Made by a program: the position numbers and the translations under genes. Below, piece by piece: positions 1 to 12,547 of a DNA stretch of 64,000 bases. The notes below the pieces were generated by a model. It saw only the letters and a program-made list of their open reading frames with translations, was not told the origin of the DNA and did not search any database. The DNA comes from Chytridium lagenaria (taxonomy: Eukaryota; Chytridiomycota; Chytridiomycetes; Chytridiales; Chytridiaceae), in assembly GCA_025449115.1 (NCBI GenBank), contig JAHLKC010000075.1:124001-188000 (forward strand), given 5' to 3'. Position 1 is the stretch's first letter, and each line of letters opens with the position of its first letter.

Positions 1-3000
1 ATGCTGTGATGGAAAGTGAAGATGCTGATTCTGAGGAGGAGGAAGAAGCGAGGGAGGCAGAAGCGAAGTGGATTACTTTCCTCGATTTTCCCGAATTGGA
101 CTGTAGGGAGACTTTTGGGGACAGGAGCCACTGGGATGGTGTTTGAGGCGGTTCATCCTGAATCCTTCGTCCATTATTCGCCATCAAGAAAACGCGGGTC
201 GTGAATACTCACCCTTGGCTTCCGATGCCGAAATTGTTTTCGACGATTGTCAAGGTGCTCCGGTTGGCGGATCACCCAATTGATGATGTATTATGGAGTT
301 GAGAATTTGGGGGAGGATATGTATGTGTTTAGTGAGTTTTTGTGGGGGGGCAGTGTGAGGGATCGGATTTATGGGTTGCATCAGATGCAGGAGAGACGGA
401 ATCTGGCAGAGGTGAAGGCTGGAGGGGAGGAAGGGAGGGTGAAGGAGAGGAAAGTGGAGCGGTTATACCGGGGATTAGGGATGAAGCGCAGATTAGGAGA
501 TGGATTAGGATGATTTTGGAGGGGTTGAGGTATTTGCATAAGCATGATATTATTCATGGGATTTGAAGCCTGGTAATTTGTTATTGACGGATGGAGATTT
601 GTTAAAGATTGCAGATTTTGGGTGAGTTTGTGTTTTAGCTTTGCTTTGCTTTTATTCCCTAAATAACCCTTTTGGAATGGAACACTGACTTTTCATATTA
701 TTTTCCTTTTAGGGCTCAAAAATCCAGCAAAGATGTTGTGATCAACCCCATCTTACCCAAATGTTTGGTTCACCCTCCTACATGGCTCCCGAGATCATCA
801 CTCCTCTGCTGAGGGCCTAAAGGTGCTCAAGACATGTGGTCTCTCGGCTGCTGTCTCTTTGAAATGGTTCTCGGCAAACCCCTTGGTTCCAGCTTGACAA
901 CGTCTACGCCTTATACTACCTTATGGGCACGTACGCGAAACGCGCTGAAGCTTTGCAGAACGACACACCAGCCCTGCGGGTGTTGGGTTGGCTGAAGCGC
1001 GGAGAGGGGGTTGTGAGAGACATGCGGCGGTGTACGCTGAAGTGGCGGCACGGATGGAGGAGAAGAATGGACGGTCCAAGTGGTGGGTGCATGAAGGGCC
1101 TGGGGTTTGGGGGAGACCGAGAGCGCCGTCACGGAGGAGGGAGATGGAGTATGAGGGAGGGGATGGGGTTGGGGCTGTGTTGTTTGAAGGGATGAAAAGG
1201 TTTCAGGAGGAGGATGAGGATGAGGTGGAGGAACGGATTCGGGATTCGGATTTGACGGATTCGGATTTCTCGGATGAGAGTGGGAGTGGGGAGGAGGAGG
1301 AGGAGGGGGGAGGGTTTAGGGAGGATGTGACGGAAGCGTCGTCGAAGCCGTCGATGCCTTCGGGCGGATGACGGGGTCGGAGAGGTCGAGCCTGTTAAGC
1401 GCTAAACAGTCGCATGCGTCGTCGAGGTCTTCGGCTATTTCTGGGACGGGGTCTTCTGGGAACCGTCGAAGCATCGGCCTCCTCTTCTGGTCCAACGTCT
1501 GCGGGGATCTCTAGCCGTAGCCGCAACACGTCGTATAAGAGCCTTACAGCGCTCCGTGAAGAATGGGACGGGGAGTCTCCTGCAGACGGTGAAGAAGAGA
1601 CGCATCCACGTCGTCGATCGAGGGTGCGGAGTAAAGCCGGGAGTGATCCAGCGAGCTGGTGGAACCGGGCAGCTGCGAATCGGGTGAACAGGGTGACGAT
1701 GTGGGGAAAATGATCCTTGAGGAGTTTGGTCGTGATGCGGATGGGTTACCTGATGCGGCGGCTATTGAGGCGGCGTTCTTGGATGCAATGGCGTTTGGGG
1801 AGTCACCGGCGGTGTGGGGGGATGATGTGGATTTCTTTGGACGTGGAAGCAGTGTCTCTGGAACGTCTGGGAGAAGTAAAATGGTGGAGAATGTGGAGGA
1901 GGAGGAGTTTCATGATACCTCTGAAGTGGAACCTTGGCAGGTGGATGGTGATCCTGAGATGAGTCGATTTTATTTGAGTCGTGCAGATTCGATATCGTCA
2001 CTCAAGGCACGGATTGTGACGCCACGACATGATGATGGGAAGGTGGAGGCCGATGAGTATTTCCCCGCGCAGGAGCTTTGACAATGGGGGATGAGGATAG
2101 TCAGGGACACAGGAACGGGTTGTTTTCACCACCGTTGTCAGCGGAATCGTCGCCGAATTCGACGCAGGTGAGACAACCTTCGCCTTTGGAGCTTGCGAAT
2201 GCTTTGGAGGCGGCTGTGGGTCCGACGCAGGTGCCTGATGTTCGAAGGCCTCCGACTCCCGTTGAAGAAGGCGGTTTGGCGCTTAATGAGGGGACACGGT
2301 CCAGAGCGTGTAGTGATGGTCAGCTTTTGAAAAGTGCCGTTACGGACATCAAGAATGGTTTAAAGACGGATGATTCATCTGCACAAGGAAGAAGTAGAGT
2401 TTATAGTCAACCTCTCTCGCCTGACGCTCGTGGACCCATTAAATCTCCTGTCACAGCAACCGACCGTGATACGCTCTCTGCACTCCCTTTCTCCGTCCCG
2501 CTCCACGTCATCCCCATCATCATCATCACCACCATCATCACACCACCATCACCGCCGTAAGCGACCGTCCTTGGCAACTCCTCAGGCTCTCCCGCGGATT
2601 CATGCGAAACGTGAATTTGACAATACGGCGGCAGGGTACCTTCCTGCATCGACGGCGACGGGCGCGACGAGGGAAGAGATTCTAGCGTCAGCGGGTACTT
2701 CTGGGTGCATGTTATCCCCGATGGATTGTTTGATGAGATCCAAGGCTTTGAGTAATCCATTGATGACGATTGCGTTGGAGAGTGGAGCGTTTAGTTACGA
2801 GGGGTTGGACTTTTTGTAAGTTTACTAAATTTCGCGCGATCGTTTTTTCTTTATTCAGTTGCTGACTCTTTTTCTTTCTCGTAGAAACCTTTGCTTGCAA
2901 TGGAACCCTGAGCATCGACCTTCAGCGGAAGAGCTTTTGGAGCATCCGTTTGTGTCGAGCGTTGCATATAACCCAGACGCCTTTAGAACTAGTAATTCAG

Positions 3001-3028
3001 ATAGCATGTGGCCGCTATTTGCTTGATT
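1..3028 (+). CDS. STE11-like (MAPKKK-type) Ser/Thr protein kinase with giant C-lobe insertion
   Basis: Catalytic-domain landmarks appear in order. An acidic Glu run near 10-60 precedes a glycine loop (GRLLGTGATGMVF, about 105-145), a beta-3 AIKK lysine (about 178-190), the hinge FSEFLWGGSV (about 330-355), a catalytic loop HG[D]LKPGN (about 553-580), DFG (614-621, split by an intron at 622-712), GSPSYMAPEI (about 765-800) and MWSLGCCLFEMVLGKPPW (about 835-885). The last subdomain, CLQWNPEHRPSAEELLEHPF, lies only at about 2889-2950, after the intron 2816-2884. Between them are some 1.7 kb of acidic, Ser/Pro-rich coding sequence. The pattern recalls Ssk2/Wis4-type MAPKKKs of stress pathways, though the subfamily is not certain. 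The frame breaks several times (about 97, 170, 280, 555 and 800) while homology continues, so the consensus probably carries indels. The true start may lie left of the window. Stop TGA is at 3026-3028. Confidence 0.75.
2508..2555. repeat. CAT/CAC trinucleotide tract in kinase insertion
   Basis: A run of CAT, CAC and ACC trinucleotides inside the low-complexity insertion of the kinase gene. It encodes a Ser-Pro-rich stretch followed by a short His run in the frame that continues to the C-terminal kinase subdomain. It is a likely site of length variation. Confidence 0.7.
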
Positions 3029-4878
3029 TGCGTTATTCCCTTTCATTTGTATTTCGTTGACCTCTCTCCCGTTGATGCCTTTTTTTTTTTATGCATCCCC
3101 TCTCTCTCCCACGATATTCATTTCACATTTTCGCGCTTTTCTGGCGTCTACCCCTCTTGCAATTATTTTTATTCCCCCCTGTATTCATTTGCGTATATAT
3201 TTTTTTGCATTGTTTGTTCTTCTGTTGTTGTTTTTTTATATTCCCGTTTTCGTTTTCGTTGTTTTTGTTTTTGTCTTTTTGGAGCTTTTGCGTCCGTTGT
3301 AAGGATGCTCGCTGTTCTTCTCCTTGATTTTTCCTATGTTATTTAGACGGATTACGTTACAACAAGTTAGAATGAGCCTTTTTATTTAATGGACACACCC
3401 GCGCAGAGTTTGCGTGATAGGCCCGTTGCGGAGATCAAAAAAGGAGCTGCTGGCCTCTGCTGAGGATAGGCCGTATTTTTATTGTGGCTTCCGGGACCCA
3501 ACCCATACATGTACGATATAAACTCCGAATATGGATAGACTCTTCTGAGAGGGTGGGCCACGTTGCTCCATCAAATAAGGAACCGCCCACTTTACCAATT
3601 CAACCTCCGGCAGGCAGCACTACTAGCAGTTGGTTGTTCTGCTGTTTGCATTTCCAAGCTCCGATCCAAGCAACCTAATTGAAAATTCTCCACAGGTTTC
3701 TGGCCAGGGCAGGCCAGCAGGTTTCAATTAAATAAATAAAAGGGATTCAACTTCTTCCCTCATCTTCTTTCCCTTCCCCTCTCAAACAACATCGCAAAAA
3801 CCCAACACCTTACGGACTCGTGGGAGGCCGTCGTTGCTGTTGTTTGTTGCGTGTACTATCATTAGTTTTTGTCTTTTTTGCCTCTTATTCTGGGACTATT
3901 GACCATCAGCAAACTGGAAGGATAAGGACCACCAACCACATCAACCAACCACACCACCAACTCGTCTACCCTATCCCATACTCCCATCCCACTCCCATCC
4001 CACTCCAATTCCACACACACTCTCATACACACACACACACACACCCATTCCTTGACAAAAAAGAAGGTTGTTTGCGCAGCTTTGGGTATCGCACGGATAA
4101 AATCAAGCGACACAGCAGCAAACAAAAAAAAATAAATAAATTCGGATTCCAAAACAAAGCAACACAACACACAGGCAAGCAAGAGTCCATCTGTGAGGTA
4201 TCTTTTCTGTTATAATTCAAAACTCTTTCTTTTTTTTATTTACTTCGTTCCCGTCCGTCAACCACACCCCAACTCCTTCTCTTCAACCAAACCACCAATC
4301 GCACTATCCTTTTTACCCCCGCATCTCCTTACATTCGCATCTTCTCTGCTCGTATCCCAACTTGGAACGGAAGGGGCTCAGGGTGGATAACAACAGGAAG
4401 GGGACATTTTTGCATATAGGAGGGGAACATCACTCTTTTCCTCCACATCGGCATCAGCATCACTTTTCGTTCACCCGTGTAGTCACTTTTCTTTTCTCTC
4501 TGTCACTCACTTTCTTTGGGAACAAATACCTTTGCGGACAAATTCGACACTTCTTTTTTAGTAGTGGTGATGCCAATGTAATATGAACCTCCTGAAAGAT
4601 GCTCTTTGCTCCTACATATTCTCTCGACCATTCATGCATCCCTCGAGATGCTGTTTGGAGAACTCTTTTTCTATTCTCTTATCTGCTGTGTTGCTGCTAG
4701 CCTTGCCTTTTCTTCCGCTCTGCTTGGCCCCCCAAAACTTTCATTTTTTTTTTTTGGTTCCTCTGCGCGTGTGGCTAATCGAAGAGCTTCTTCTCTCTCT
4801 TACAGTGCTGCAGGGACAGCCTCCGTCCTTCTCCAAAAGGTCTCTCCGAGCATTACTCCTCGCCCACTGGATTCTCCA
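3029..4878. other. intergenic region and probable leader of the zinc-module gene
   Basis: No coding region is convincing here. The first half is T-rich, as expected for a 3' flank of the kinase gene. The second half is pyrimidine- and CA-rich, with a short CA repeat at about 4015-4043. Open frames across 4583-4878 read as hydrophobic low-complexity translations and look like untranslated leader rather than protein. Confidence 0.5.
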
Positions 4879-7827
4879 ATGGAAGGCACCTATTCATCAT
4901 CTACCCCACCCCCGGCAGCTGTGCGCTCAACTGCAGCCACAGCAGGGGGTGAGGCCTCATCGACTACGGCTTCACTTGACGATGTCATCTCACTTGCCGC
5001 GAGAACATTGAACCCGGATCATCTTCGTAACGCATCTAATGAAGAACTTTTGCGCATCATGCAGGTGAAGCCCTACTCCACTATTCGGCCAACCTTGGCT
5101 TGTCCTTAAGGTTGAACTGACATTTTTGGATTCCCACAACCCCACAGACCTTGAAGAAGCAGCAGCAGCCCCAAGCATCCACAAGCAGTCAAGAGCCGGT
5201 AAAGGGTAACTCATCGCCAATGAACGAGGACTCGCGAGTAGCCTCGGACGATGTGGCTGCACCCGTCAACGGCATCGCTGCGGCTGCTGCAGAGTCTGAT
5301 TCTCAGCCGATGTCTGGCGTTCAGTCGTTTTCGCCAAACAAGAATGATATGCGCCGCCAGTCCGTTTCGCTTCCAGTCTTCTCCGACAAGGGATCCTCAT
5401 CGCAGATGTACAATATCGATCGCCGAGGAAGTTTGGGCTCCCTTCCTAGGATGCTTGGCATGACTGATCGTGATGAGGACTCGAGACGGGCTTCATATGG
5501 TCAGATTCCACTGCCTTCTGATGGAGAGGGATTCTCAAAGGATGGGGATAATGAGAACAGCTTTCGCATCCCGCTCGCAAGGTCTGCTTCTCCTCAGCAA
5601 TCATCGTCTGCTCTTACCACTGCTTCCTCGCCACAAGCTTTTGATCAGAGACTTCGTCTTGAGGTTGAGGCAACCCTTCACAAGACCTAGAACTTGAGTA
5701 CATGTTAACGATGAAGGAGTTCAAGTCGTATGAGGCTCAGGGGGCGACTGCTGACATCGAGTACAATCGTGCTCTTTTGGCATTCCGAGAAAACGAAACT
5801 GCCATGCGGGAGTCCCGGAGAGTTCTTGAAAATGCCATCCAGGAACGCAGTGAAGTCCAGAGCATTATTCGGTACTTGACGTCTAGGCTTGATGGTCTGA
5901 CCTCGAGAATACGAGATGGGAGTAACCGGTTAACGAACCTCAAGGCTGCAGGATCTGAGGCCAAGGCGGGCAGCCCTTCGTTGATTTCTGGTCGCCGGCA
6001 TTCTTCACCTGGTTTGATGACGCTGACTGGCCAGGGACCTTTTTCGATAAACAATGATATTGACGAGTGGACTCGCAATGAGTTGCGCAAGGACGATGAA
6101 AGAATGATGATTAAGGCAGATCCTGATGCTCCTCAGACCCCCAGCGGAAACCAGAAGCGGCACGCACAACTTCACCTGCTGACGGAGAAAGCGAGCTTGC
6201 CATGGCTTTGGCAGATAACCGTAAGGCCGCTCTTTCTGTCAACACCAACATGGGACACTATGGCGGTGGACCTACATCTGCCTTGAGCAATGCAGAAGCT
6301 CCATCTCTTAACTCATTATCTGCGACTGACACTGACTCTCATACACATGCCATTGTCCTTGCTGGAGGACAATCCCACCATCACGCAGGGCACTCTCAAA
6401 ACAGCGGTCTGGCCCCTAACGCCTGCGTTGCATACCAACGAATTCAGTGTCCGCTTTCCACCAAGGACTGCACAAATCACCATGTTTGCATTCGATGCAA
6501 CGGTCCTCACCCGTCATCATGTGTAAGAAGGATAGGAACGTTTGTGTCAAGTGGAATATGGAGGAATGTACTTCTGCGTGCCACCGGTGAGCATCGCTGC
6601 TTGAGATGCGCGTCTAAGGAGCACACTCTTAGGGTTTGCCCTATTAGGCCGTTGGGTGGTGCTGAGTTTTGCTTTGCGTGGAACTCTGCTGGTACTTGCC
6701 GCATCATGGATTGCCGCCGTCTTCATGAGTGCATCCGCTGTGGTACCTCACATCCTTCAATAATCTGCCCAGAGGTGGGTTTATTTCAATCTGTTGGAGT
6801 TTGAACATATTATTAATAGTTTTCGATTTTTAGAATTTGGATAATTACCTCATTGAATATATCAAGCGCCGCCGTGGAGAGGGAGTTCCGGAGGATGATC
6901 TGCAACGTCTGGAGGCGCAGATCAACAGCTCGCTTCCACAGAACGGCCCCTCATCGCACCCCAACCAGGCCTCCATGTCGGTCTCTCTCGCCGGCCTCGC
7001 ACCCTCCAACAACCAGCTTCCGCAGCTCCACAATCAATACTCATCATCCTCGTTGAATCAAACTCACCCAATGCATATCGCCGCCGTTGCTGCCGCTTCT
7101 GCTTCAATGCGACCTATGCAGCAACAGCAACAGCATCAACAGCAACAACAGCAGCAGCAACAGTACGGTGGGCAGGGTAATATTGGTATCGGGTCCGTAG
7201 GCGCGTCTGGGCAGTATGCGGCGCTTCTGCAGCAACAACAGCAGTACTCTAACCAGGGTAACATGAACGTCCATGCTCCGCATCAGTCACCTAATATGAT
7301 GGCGGGTAACCTCATGATGAGCCCTATGGATGAGAGACAGACTAAAAGGTTGAGGGGGGATGATCAGCATAGCATGTACGGTGTGGGACTCTCTGGTGGG
7401 AACACGATGATGCAGATGGGAGGCCAGATGGTAAATCAGATGACACAGGGATACGGACGGCAGCAGAACATGCCAGGAGTCCAAAACATGTACCAGCAAC
7501 AGCAGTTTGGGTACAACCCACAGCTTATTGGAGGACTGGTTGGACAGACGGCTGGAACAGGCGGAGGATCGTTTTTGGCCGAAGGAGATCGGAAGACCAT
7601 TTGCCGGGATTATAATAATTTCAAGTGTGAGTCTGAGGACGGTTCGTAGTTAAAGTTGTTGTGGCCTGGGTGTCCCTCCTTTACGAAAGATTGTCTGTGA
7701 TTCTTTACTTACGTTCTGCCTTTTCTCTATATCTAATAGGACGTTGCCGTTTCCGTCATGTTTGCTTGAGGTGTGGTGCGCATGACCATCGTGAAAGAAT
7801 TGCGGTCTCTTTGAGTCACCTCATTGA
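4879..7827 (+). CDS. Gln-rich protein with four tandem Cys/His zinc modules
   Basis: The likely start is ATG 4879 (MEGTYSSSTPPP). Exon 1 is 4879-5064, with introns at 5065-5147 and 6775-6833 and one more near 7630-7739. After a Ser-rich N-terminus comes a predicted coiled coil (about 5700-5950, EFKSYEAQGATADIEYNRAL). Four modules follow, each with spacing C-x7-9-C-x4-6-C-x3-H-x-C-x2-C-x3-4-H-x3-4-C, at about 6415-6525, 6540-6645, 6665-6770 and 7597-7813. Examples are HVCIRCNGPHPSSC and HECIRCGTSHPSIIC. Between modules 3 and 4 lies a Gln/Met-rich spacer. Each module looks like a CCCH half joined to a CCHC knuckle, so RNA or single-strand nucleic-acid binding is a reasonable inference. The frame breaks near 5690, 6135, 6520, 6585 and 7800 and resumes with homology, suggesting consensus indels. 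I do not recognise the orthologue. Confidence 0.7.
7108..7166. repeat. CAG/CAA polyglutamine tract
   Basis: Consecutive CAG and CAA codons, interrupted by one CAT, encode a polyglutamine stretch in the spacer between zinc modules 3 and 4. A shorter CAG/CAA run lies at about 7230-7247. The mixed codons would slow expansion. Confidence 0.85.
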
Positions 7828-10800
7828 TGAAAGGACATTTAACCGTATTTTGCATCTCATTCCCGCTTTGTGCTCCTCCCAATTCCATTCGCGCGCACGC
7901 ATACACAACATTCTACCCTCCCTTTTATTTGATTCTTTCTATCCTTTGTTTTGTTTCATTCCCCTTTACCCCTTTCCGTTGTATCGTTCTCTGTCTTTTT
8001 TTTTTTTGGTGCTCGGGTCGTATATCGTATGATGGTGAGGACCTGCTTTGATGAAGGTCGGCGAGAATATTGCTTCAATCTGTGAATTTCTCCTGCTTTT
8101 TCTTTCCTTCCTTTTTTTTGATCCCTTCCTCCTCTTAATCTATAGTTTCTCTCTGCCCCTCCCCATATTCTTTGTGTATTGCTTTTTTTTCGCCTGCTTT
8201 TTCCTTATCCGTGTTCGTGTTATTTTTAACCTCTCTCTCGTGATCCGGTGTTGCGCGTTTGGTCTACTTTTGCCCCCCAATCCTCCCTCGTATTATATAA
8301 AGAAAAAGGATTTTAGTTGAAAGGCGCGTTTGAGTGGGTGGTCTTTTCTTTCTTTCGCTCTTGGGGAGAGAGACACTTCTTGGTATTTTCTTCGTTCCTT
8401 CTGTCCTGTCGATCCTTGCTTGCCCTTCTTGCTTCTCATTCTGTCTTGTGTCAGTTTCCCCCTCATCCGTTGCTCTTCGCTCTTGATGGAGTCTTTGGGT
8501 ATGCAAGAGGGTTTTTGCACGGCAAGATGTTCTCTGTATCATAGCTTTTGTCAATGGTTTGATTTCTTTGCTTTTGGATTTTTGTGACGCGTGCATTTTT
8601 TAAATATTTTTGTTTGTGTCTTTTTTCATTTGTTGTTTGGGTAAATATGAATAAAAAAGGTCGTGTTGAGAAAAGCTTGTATGTGTCTGTCTATTAGGAC
8701 CTGGTGTAGCTGAGCCAGCTAAGGTATCTTCATGGGTATCTGCACTCCTTCAAGCCGTCTCTTTGACTCCTTTCTTCATCATCATATCGAACTCTCGAAA
8801 CCCACCTTTATTCGTGAGGCTTTGTATATGAATGAACTGGGGGAAGCAATCTCTATATACCTTTCCATCGGCGTTAGTGTCAACTTCTGCGAAACAGCGT
8901 TCAATGACAGTTTTTTGGATAAAAGGAGTTAAGGCGGAGGTGGTTTGGGTGAGATCTTTGAGGGAATGTAGCCGTTGCCTTTAGTGTTTATAAATGTGAT
9001 GAAAATTGAGGTCAATATCTCAGCAGGAGAGAGGGAATAATTACTATAAATTAAGTATTAAAAGGAGGTGAATTGGGATCTCTTTCTCTCGTCAAAAACA
9101 ATTTACCTTTCTTAAAAACTTACCAGACTTATCTAACGCCAAAAACACCCCTCGAATCCAAATCATCACAATCCACATTCGCCAGCCTCGGCGCCATGAG
9201 TCTTATAAACTTCCGCTTCACTCATGCCTATGACAGAAAAATGTATGTATCCGCTTTCACTCTCTATATGCTAGCTCACCCCGTTTCTTCAATATCGTAC
9301 GGTCCGCTTTATTTGATCCATTTCCAAACTAGTACGCTTGAGGATGGATTTGGTGGGAGGAGAAGCTCACCTTTGATGGTTTGTAGCCAAGGAGTCCGAC
9401 GTAGGCGACTTTGAGGTCTGTTGTTGTTGAGATGACCTTTAGAGCCTAGGTCGGAGCGTCGAAAGACCTTTAAACGGCATGGGTAACCAACCACGTTGTG
9501 TGAGTACAGAACTACATCGAAAGAATAGATAGATGATGTATACATGACGCACCCACCTCCTTCATGTCCTCGCAGAAGCCAAAGCTTCAACGGATGTGTA
9601 TCAAAGCTCATGTAGAAACTTGTCACAACAACAACAATAATTCTTCATCTCTGCTAAAAAAGTTTAAGTAATCAACGTACTTTTATATTTTTGGAAACAA
9701 CTTGTAATTTAAGCTTTATGTAGGTAGATATTTACAAGAGCTTAAAGGATATAAAGGCGGTCGGAAACCAGAAGCCAAAACAGGATACAAACTCGACAGC
9801 TATTGCTTAACCTCACCAAATTAAACCTATTACGCGCGCCAACCCAAACACACGGCCCATAGAGATAGGAGCTATATAAAACAGGGGATAACCAATACAG
9901 GTATATAAATCTGAAAAAAGGCAACCCGGGCCCACTCTAAAAACACCAACTTCCGGAGAAGTAATAAAAAGGAAAAGAAAAAAAAAAAGAGCCTCCTGTA
10001 GACGGACCAAAGAAACCGAAGTAAAATCAAAGGTATCAAAAACAATTCGGCAATATCAAGGACGTCGAAACGCTGAGCTAAGGTGAAGAAGCAAAGAAAT
10101 TTAAAATAAAGCCAAATAGAATGAAGAAGAAGGGTCGGTCACTAAAAATCAAATCTTAAAACTATGGACTGAATGAACAAAAGTAGTAGCATATCACAGT
10201 AAAAAAGGTAAGAAGGGGTTATAGAACAACAAAAAAACCCCAACTGGACAAATCGCCCCAAATCAAGTGGGCACATGAAATACTATCCACTAACGACGTA
10301 GCCACAAAAAAAAAAAGGATGTGGGCCACCTCAATAGAAAAAGGAATCCTTCACAGACTCTTCAGCCAATCTAAATAAAAGGGCGGAAGGAAAGCAAAAC
10401 TCCAAAAACACAAATCCCGGCAGGCGAATGGCGATGAAATATAAGCATGGATGCAAGCCAGCAAAACAAAAGATAGGATTGAAGAAAAAAACACATGACA
10501 TGAGAAAGAGATGCATGGATAGAAACTGCTTACAGAAGCCGAAGATCAATCCAGTACTATCCCATCCCAGCCAAGAGAGCAGGCGATTAAAACAGAGAAA
10601 AAAAAGATGAAATTAAAGGGGCTCGGAAGAAACAACAAAGGCCATCCTTACTGTACAGTGCCGGGACTGCACACGAAAGTCAAACAACATCTAAGTAACC
10701 TTCCAAGACATCAAAGACACAAAGAAAGAAGAGAAATCCTAACCCATCATATCACAAGAAGTAAAACAGTATCCAAAAAAAGGGGGTGGGCCAAATACTT

Positions 10801-10862
10801 CATCCAAAAACATCAATAAAAGGGGAAGAAGCATTGCTGTCAAGCACCACCGACGATGACGC
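7828..10862. other. long intergenic region, no confident gene
   Basis: The left part (7828-8700) is extremely T/C-rich and fits the 3' flank of the zinc-module gene. The right part (9650-10862) is A-rich on the plus strand, as expected for the 3' flank of the minus-strand RRM gene. In the middle, minus-strand sequence at about 9166-9630 shows plausible splice sites and a short tail (MSEAEVYKTHGAEAGECGL, ending in TGA at 9166-9168). On the plus strand a short frame begins with MSLINFRFTHAYDRKM at about 9196. Neither could be assembled into a full protein, so neither is called. Confidence 0.4.
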
Positions 10863-12547
10863 TTAGTAGATGTAGTCAGCCTCAACCTTCATGTCGTTTC
10901 CATTGTCAGAAACGGTGGGAAGGAGAACAACGGCGGAGGAACCGAGAGGCGATGGGTTACCAGTGGTTCCAGGAGGAGCAATCTGACCATTGTTAGGGCC
11001 GGCGCCAGCACCTTCGGGTCTCGGCCGAGGGGGGTTAGCGCACCGATCCTTTCCGTAGCTGATCTTGTAAGCGGCGTACTCGGGGTTATTCTTGATACCC
11101 TCAACAGCACGGACGGCTGAGAGGATGTCAGTGAAGTTGACGAAGCCAATGTTGCGGTCTGGAATAAGGTTGATGAGCTCAATCTCGCCATACTCGCTGA
11201 AGTCCTTTCTCAGCCTTTCCTCGTTCACCGAGCCATCAGTGTTGCCGATGTAGACGTTGCGAGATGCACCGCCTTGAACGACAGTAGCAACATTTGTGGG
11301 GAGGGCCGAAGCTTTGCCCCATGAAACCTTAACACGCTTGCCCTTGATAACGACACCCTCGTGGTTGCCGCGGTTCACAAGAGCAAGAGCAGCTCCAGGG
11401 TCAACAAAGGTGACAAACGCGTAGTTCTTGTCTGGCATGTATTTGATGGTCTGAAGTATACCACCACGAATAACCTGTATAGCACAAACATCAGAACTGA
11501 CGGGAAAACAGTAGGAAAGAGAACGAAGATGCCTACATCGCAAAGGTCCTTAGTAGTAGCCTCAGCGTGAATGCCGCCAAGGTAAACGGTGCGGTTTTGA
11601 GTTCCCATAGTAGAGTCCATGAAAGACGCACCAAATCCAGCAGTCATATTAAGGACGGGTTGATTGTTGTAAGCACAACGGTCCTTTCCGTAATGAATGC
11701 GACGACCCCTAAACTTAGGGTCAGACTGTAGGGACATGACAGCGCTAAGGGCGTCCTTCAGATTCGCCATATGCACAAAAGCGATGCGCTTATCCACGAG
11801 GATCTTGACCTGGTCGACCGGTCCGAACTTCGAGAGCTCGGCGTGGAGGAAGGCGTCAGTCATAGTCTCGTCAACACTGCCAATGAAAACATTGCGGGTG
11901 GCTCCACCGGCGACAGCGGTCTGGATCATAGGAGGGCACGGTGAAGCCTTACCCCAACCGATCTTGGCATCCTGGCCGTTGAAGGCAATCCGCTTAGTCT
12001 GAGACTCGTTCATAAAGTTAAACGCAGACGAAGCCTCGACAAAGGTGATAAATGCGCAGTTCTTGTCCTCAAGGATCTTGACCTGCTCAACAATTCCACC
12101 TTTGACGTGGCCCATCACTTCCTCAATGGGAGTACCAGGAGGAAGGTTGCCAAGGTAGATAGTCCTCATCTGGCTGTTGGAGTTGCTAGCCGCAAACTGC
12201 TGAGCTCCGAGCGCCGGTTGGAACTGACCCATCTGCTGGTAGGTACCTTGCGCGTAGCCACCCATAGCGTCAGGAGTGCCGTGTTGAGTAAAGTGACTTG
12301 CCATGGCGTTGGGGTTCGAATACTGCGCACCAAGGTTGGACATGCCAACCATGGCCATAGAGGATCCCATCTGCATTTGTTGACTCATGTACTGGTTTGA
12401 ATACTGCGAATATACGTCGTTCGTGGCACCGTAGCCCATAGAGTTGCCCGTAACCGGAGCGTAGTAGTTGGTTCCTGATTGAGCAACACGAACTCTCTTG
12501 TTAATGTCTGTCGGAAGCGATGAGATGAAATCGTGACTTCGCTTCAT
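10863..12547 (-). CDS. nrd1: four-RRM RNA-binding protein, Nrd1/Mrn1 family
   Basis: Two exons on the minus strand, 12547-11537 and 11474-10863, with a 62-bp intron (GTAGGC...ATACAG). Exon lengths of 1011 and 612 nt give an uninterrupted 540-residue protein. An N-terminal Met/Gln/Asn-rich tail of about 130 residues precedes four RRMs. RNP2-like strands are TIYLGNLPPG, NVFIGSVDE, TVYLGGIHAE and NVYIGNTDG; RNP1-like strands are NCAFITFVEA, RIAFVHMANL, NYAFVTFVDP and NIGFVNFTDI. RRMs 1 and 3 end in WGKAS, and RRMs 2 and 4 in YGKDRC, the paired arrangement typical of S. pombe Nrd1 (Msa2) and S. cerevisiae Mrn1. Those proteins bind mRNA and influence sexual differentiation, cytokinesis or mRNA localisation. 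A cytoplasmic role in mRNA control is inferred. The symbol follows S. pombe and is not the budding-yeast termination factor NRD1. Confidence 0.93.

Noticed and set aside
3008..3346. Plus-strand open frame of 112 codons after the kinase gene
   Set aside because: It is the translation of T-rich 3' flank (Phe, Leu, Ser, Val only), with no start context or conserved motif.
9166..9630. Possible small spliced gene on the minus strand
   Set aside because: Splice-like sites exist, but the two attractive peptide segments fall in different phases and no upstream exon could be joined; kept only as a remark in the intergenic entry.
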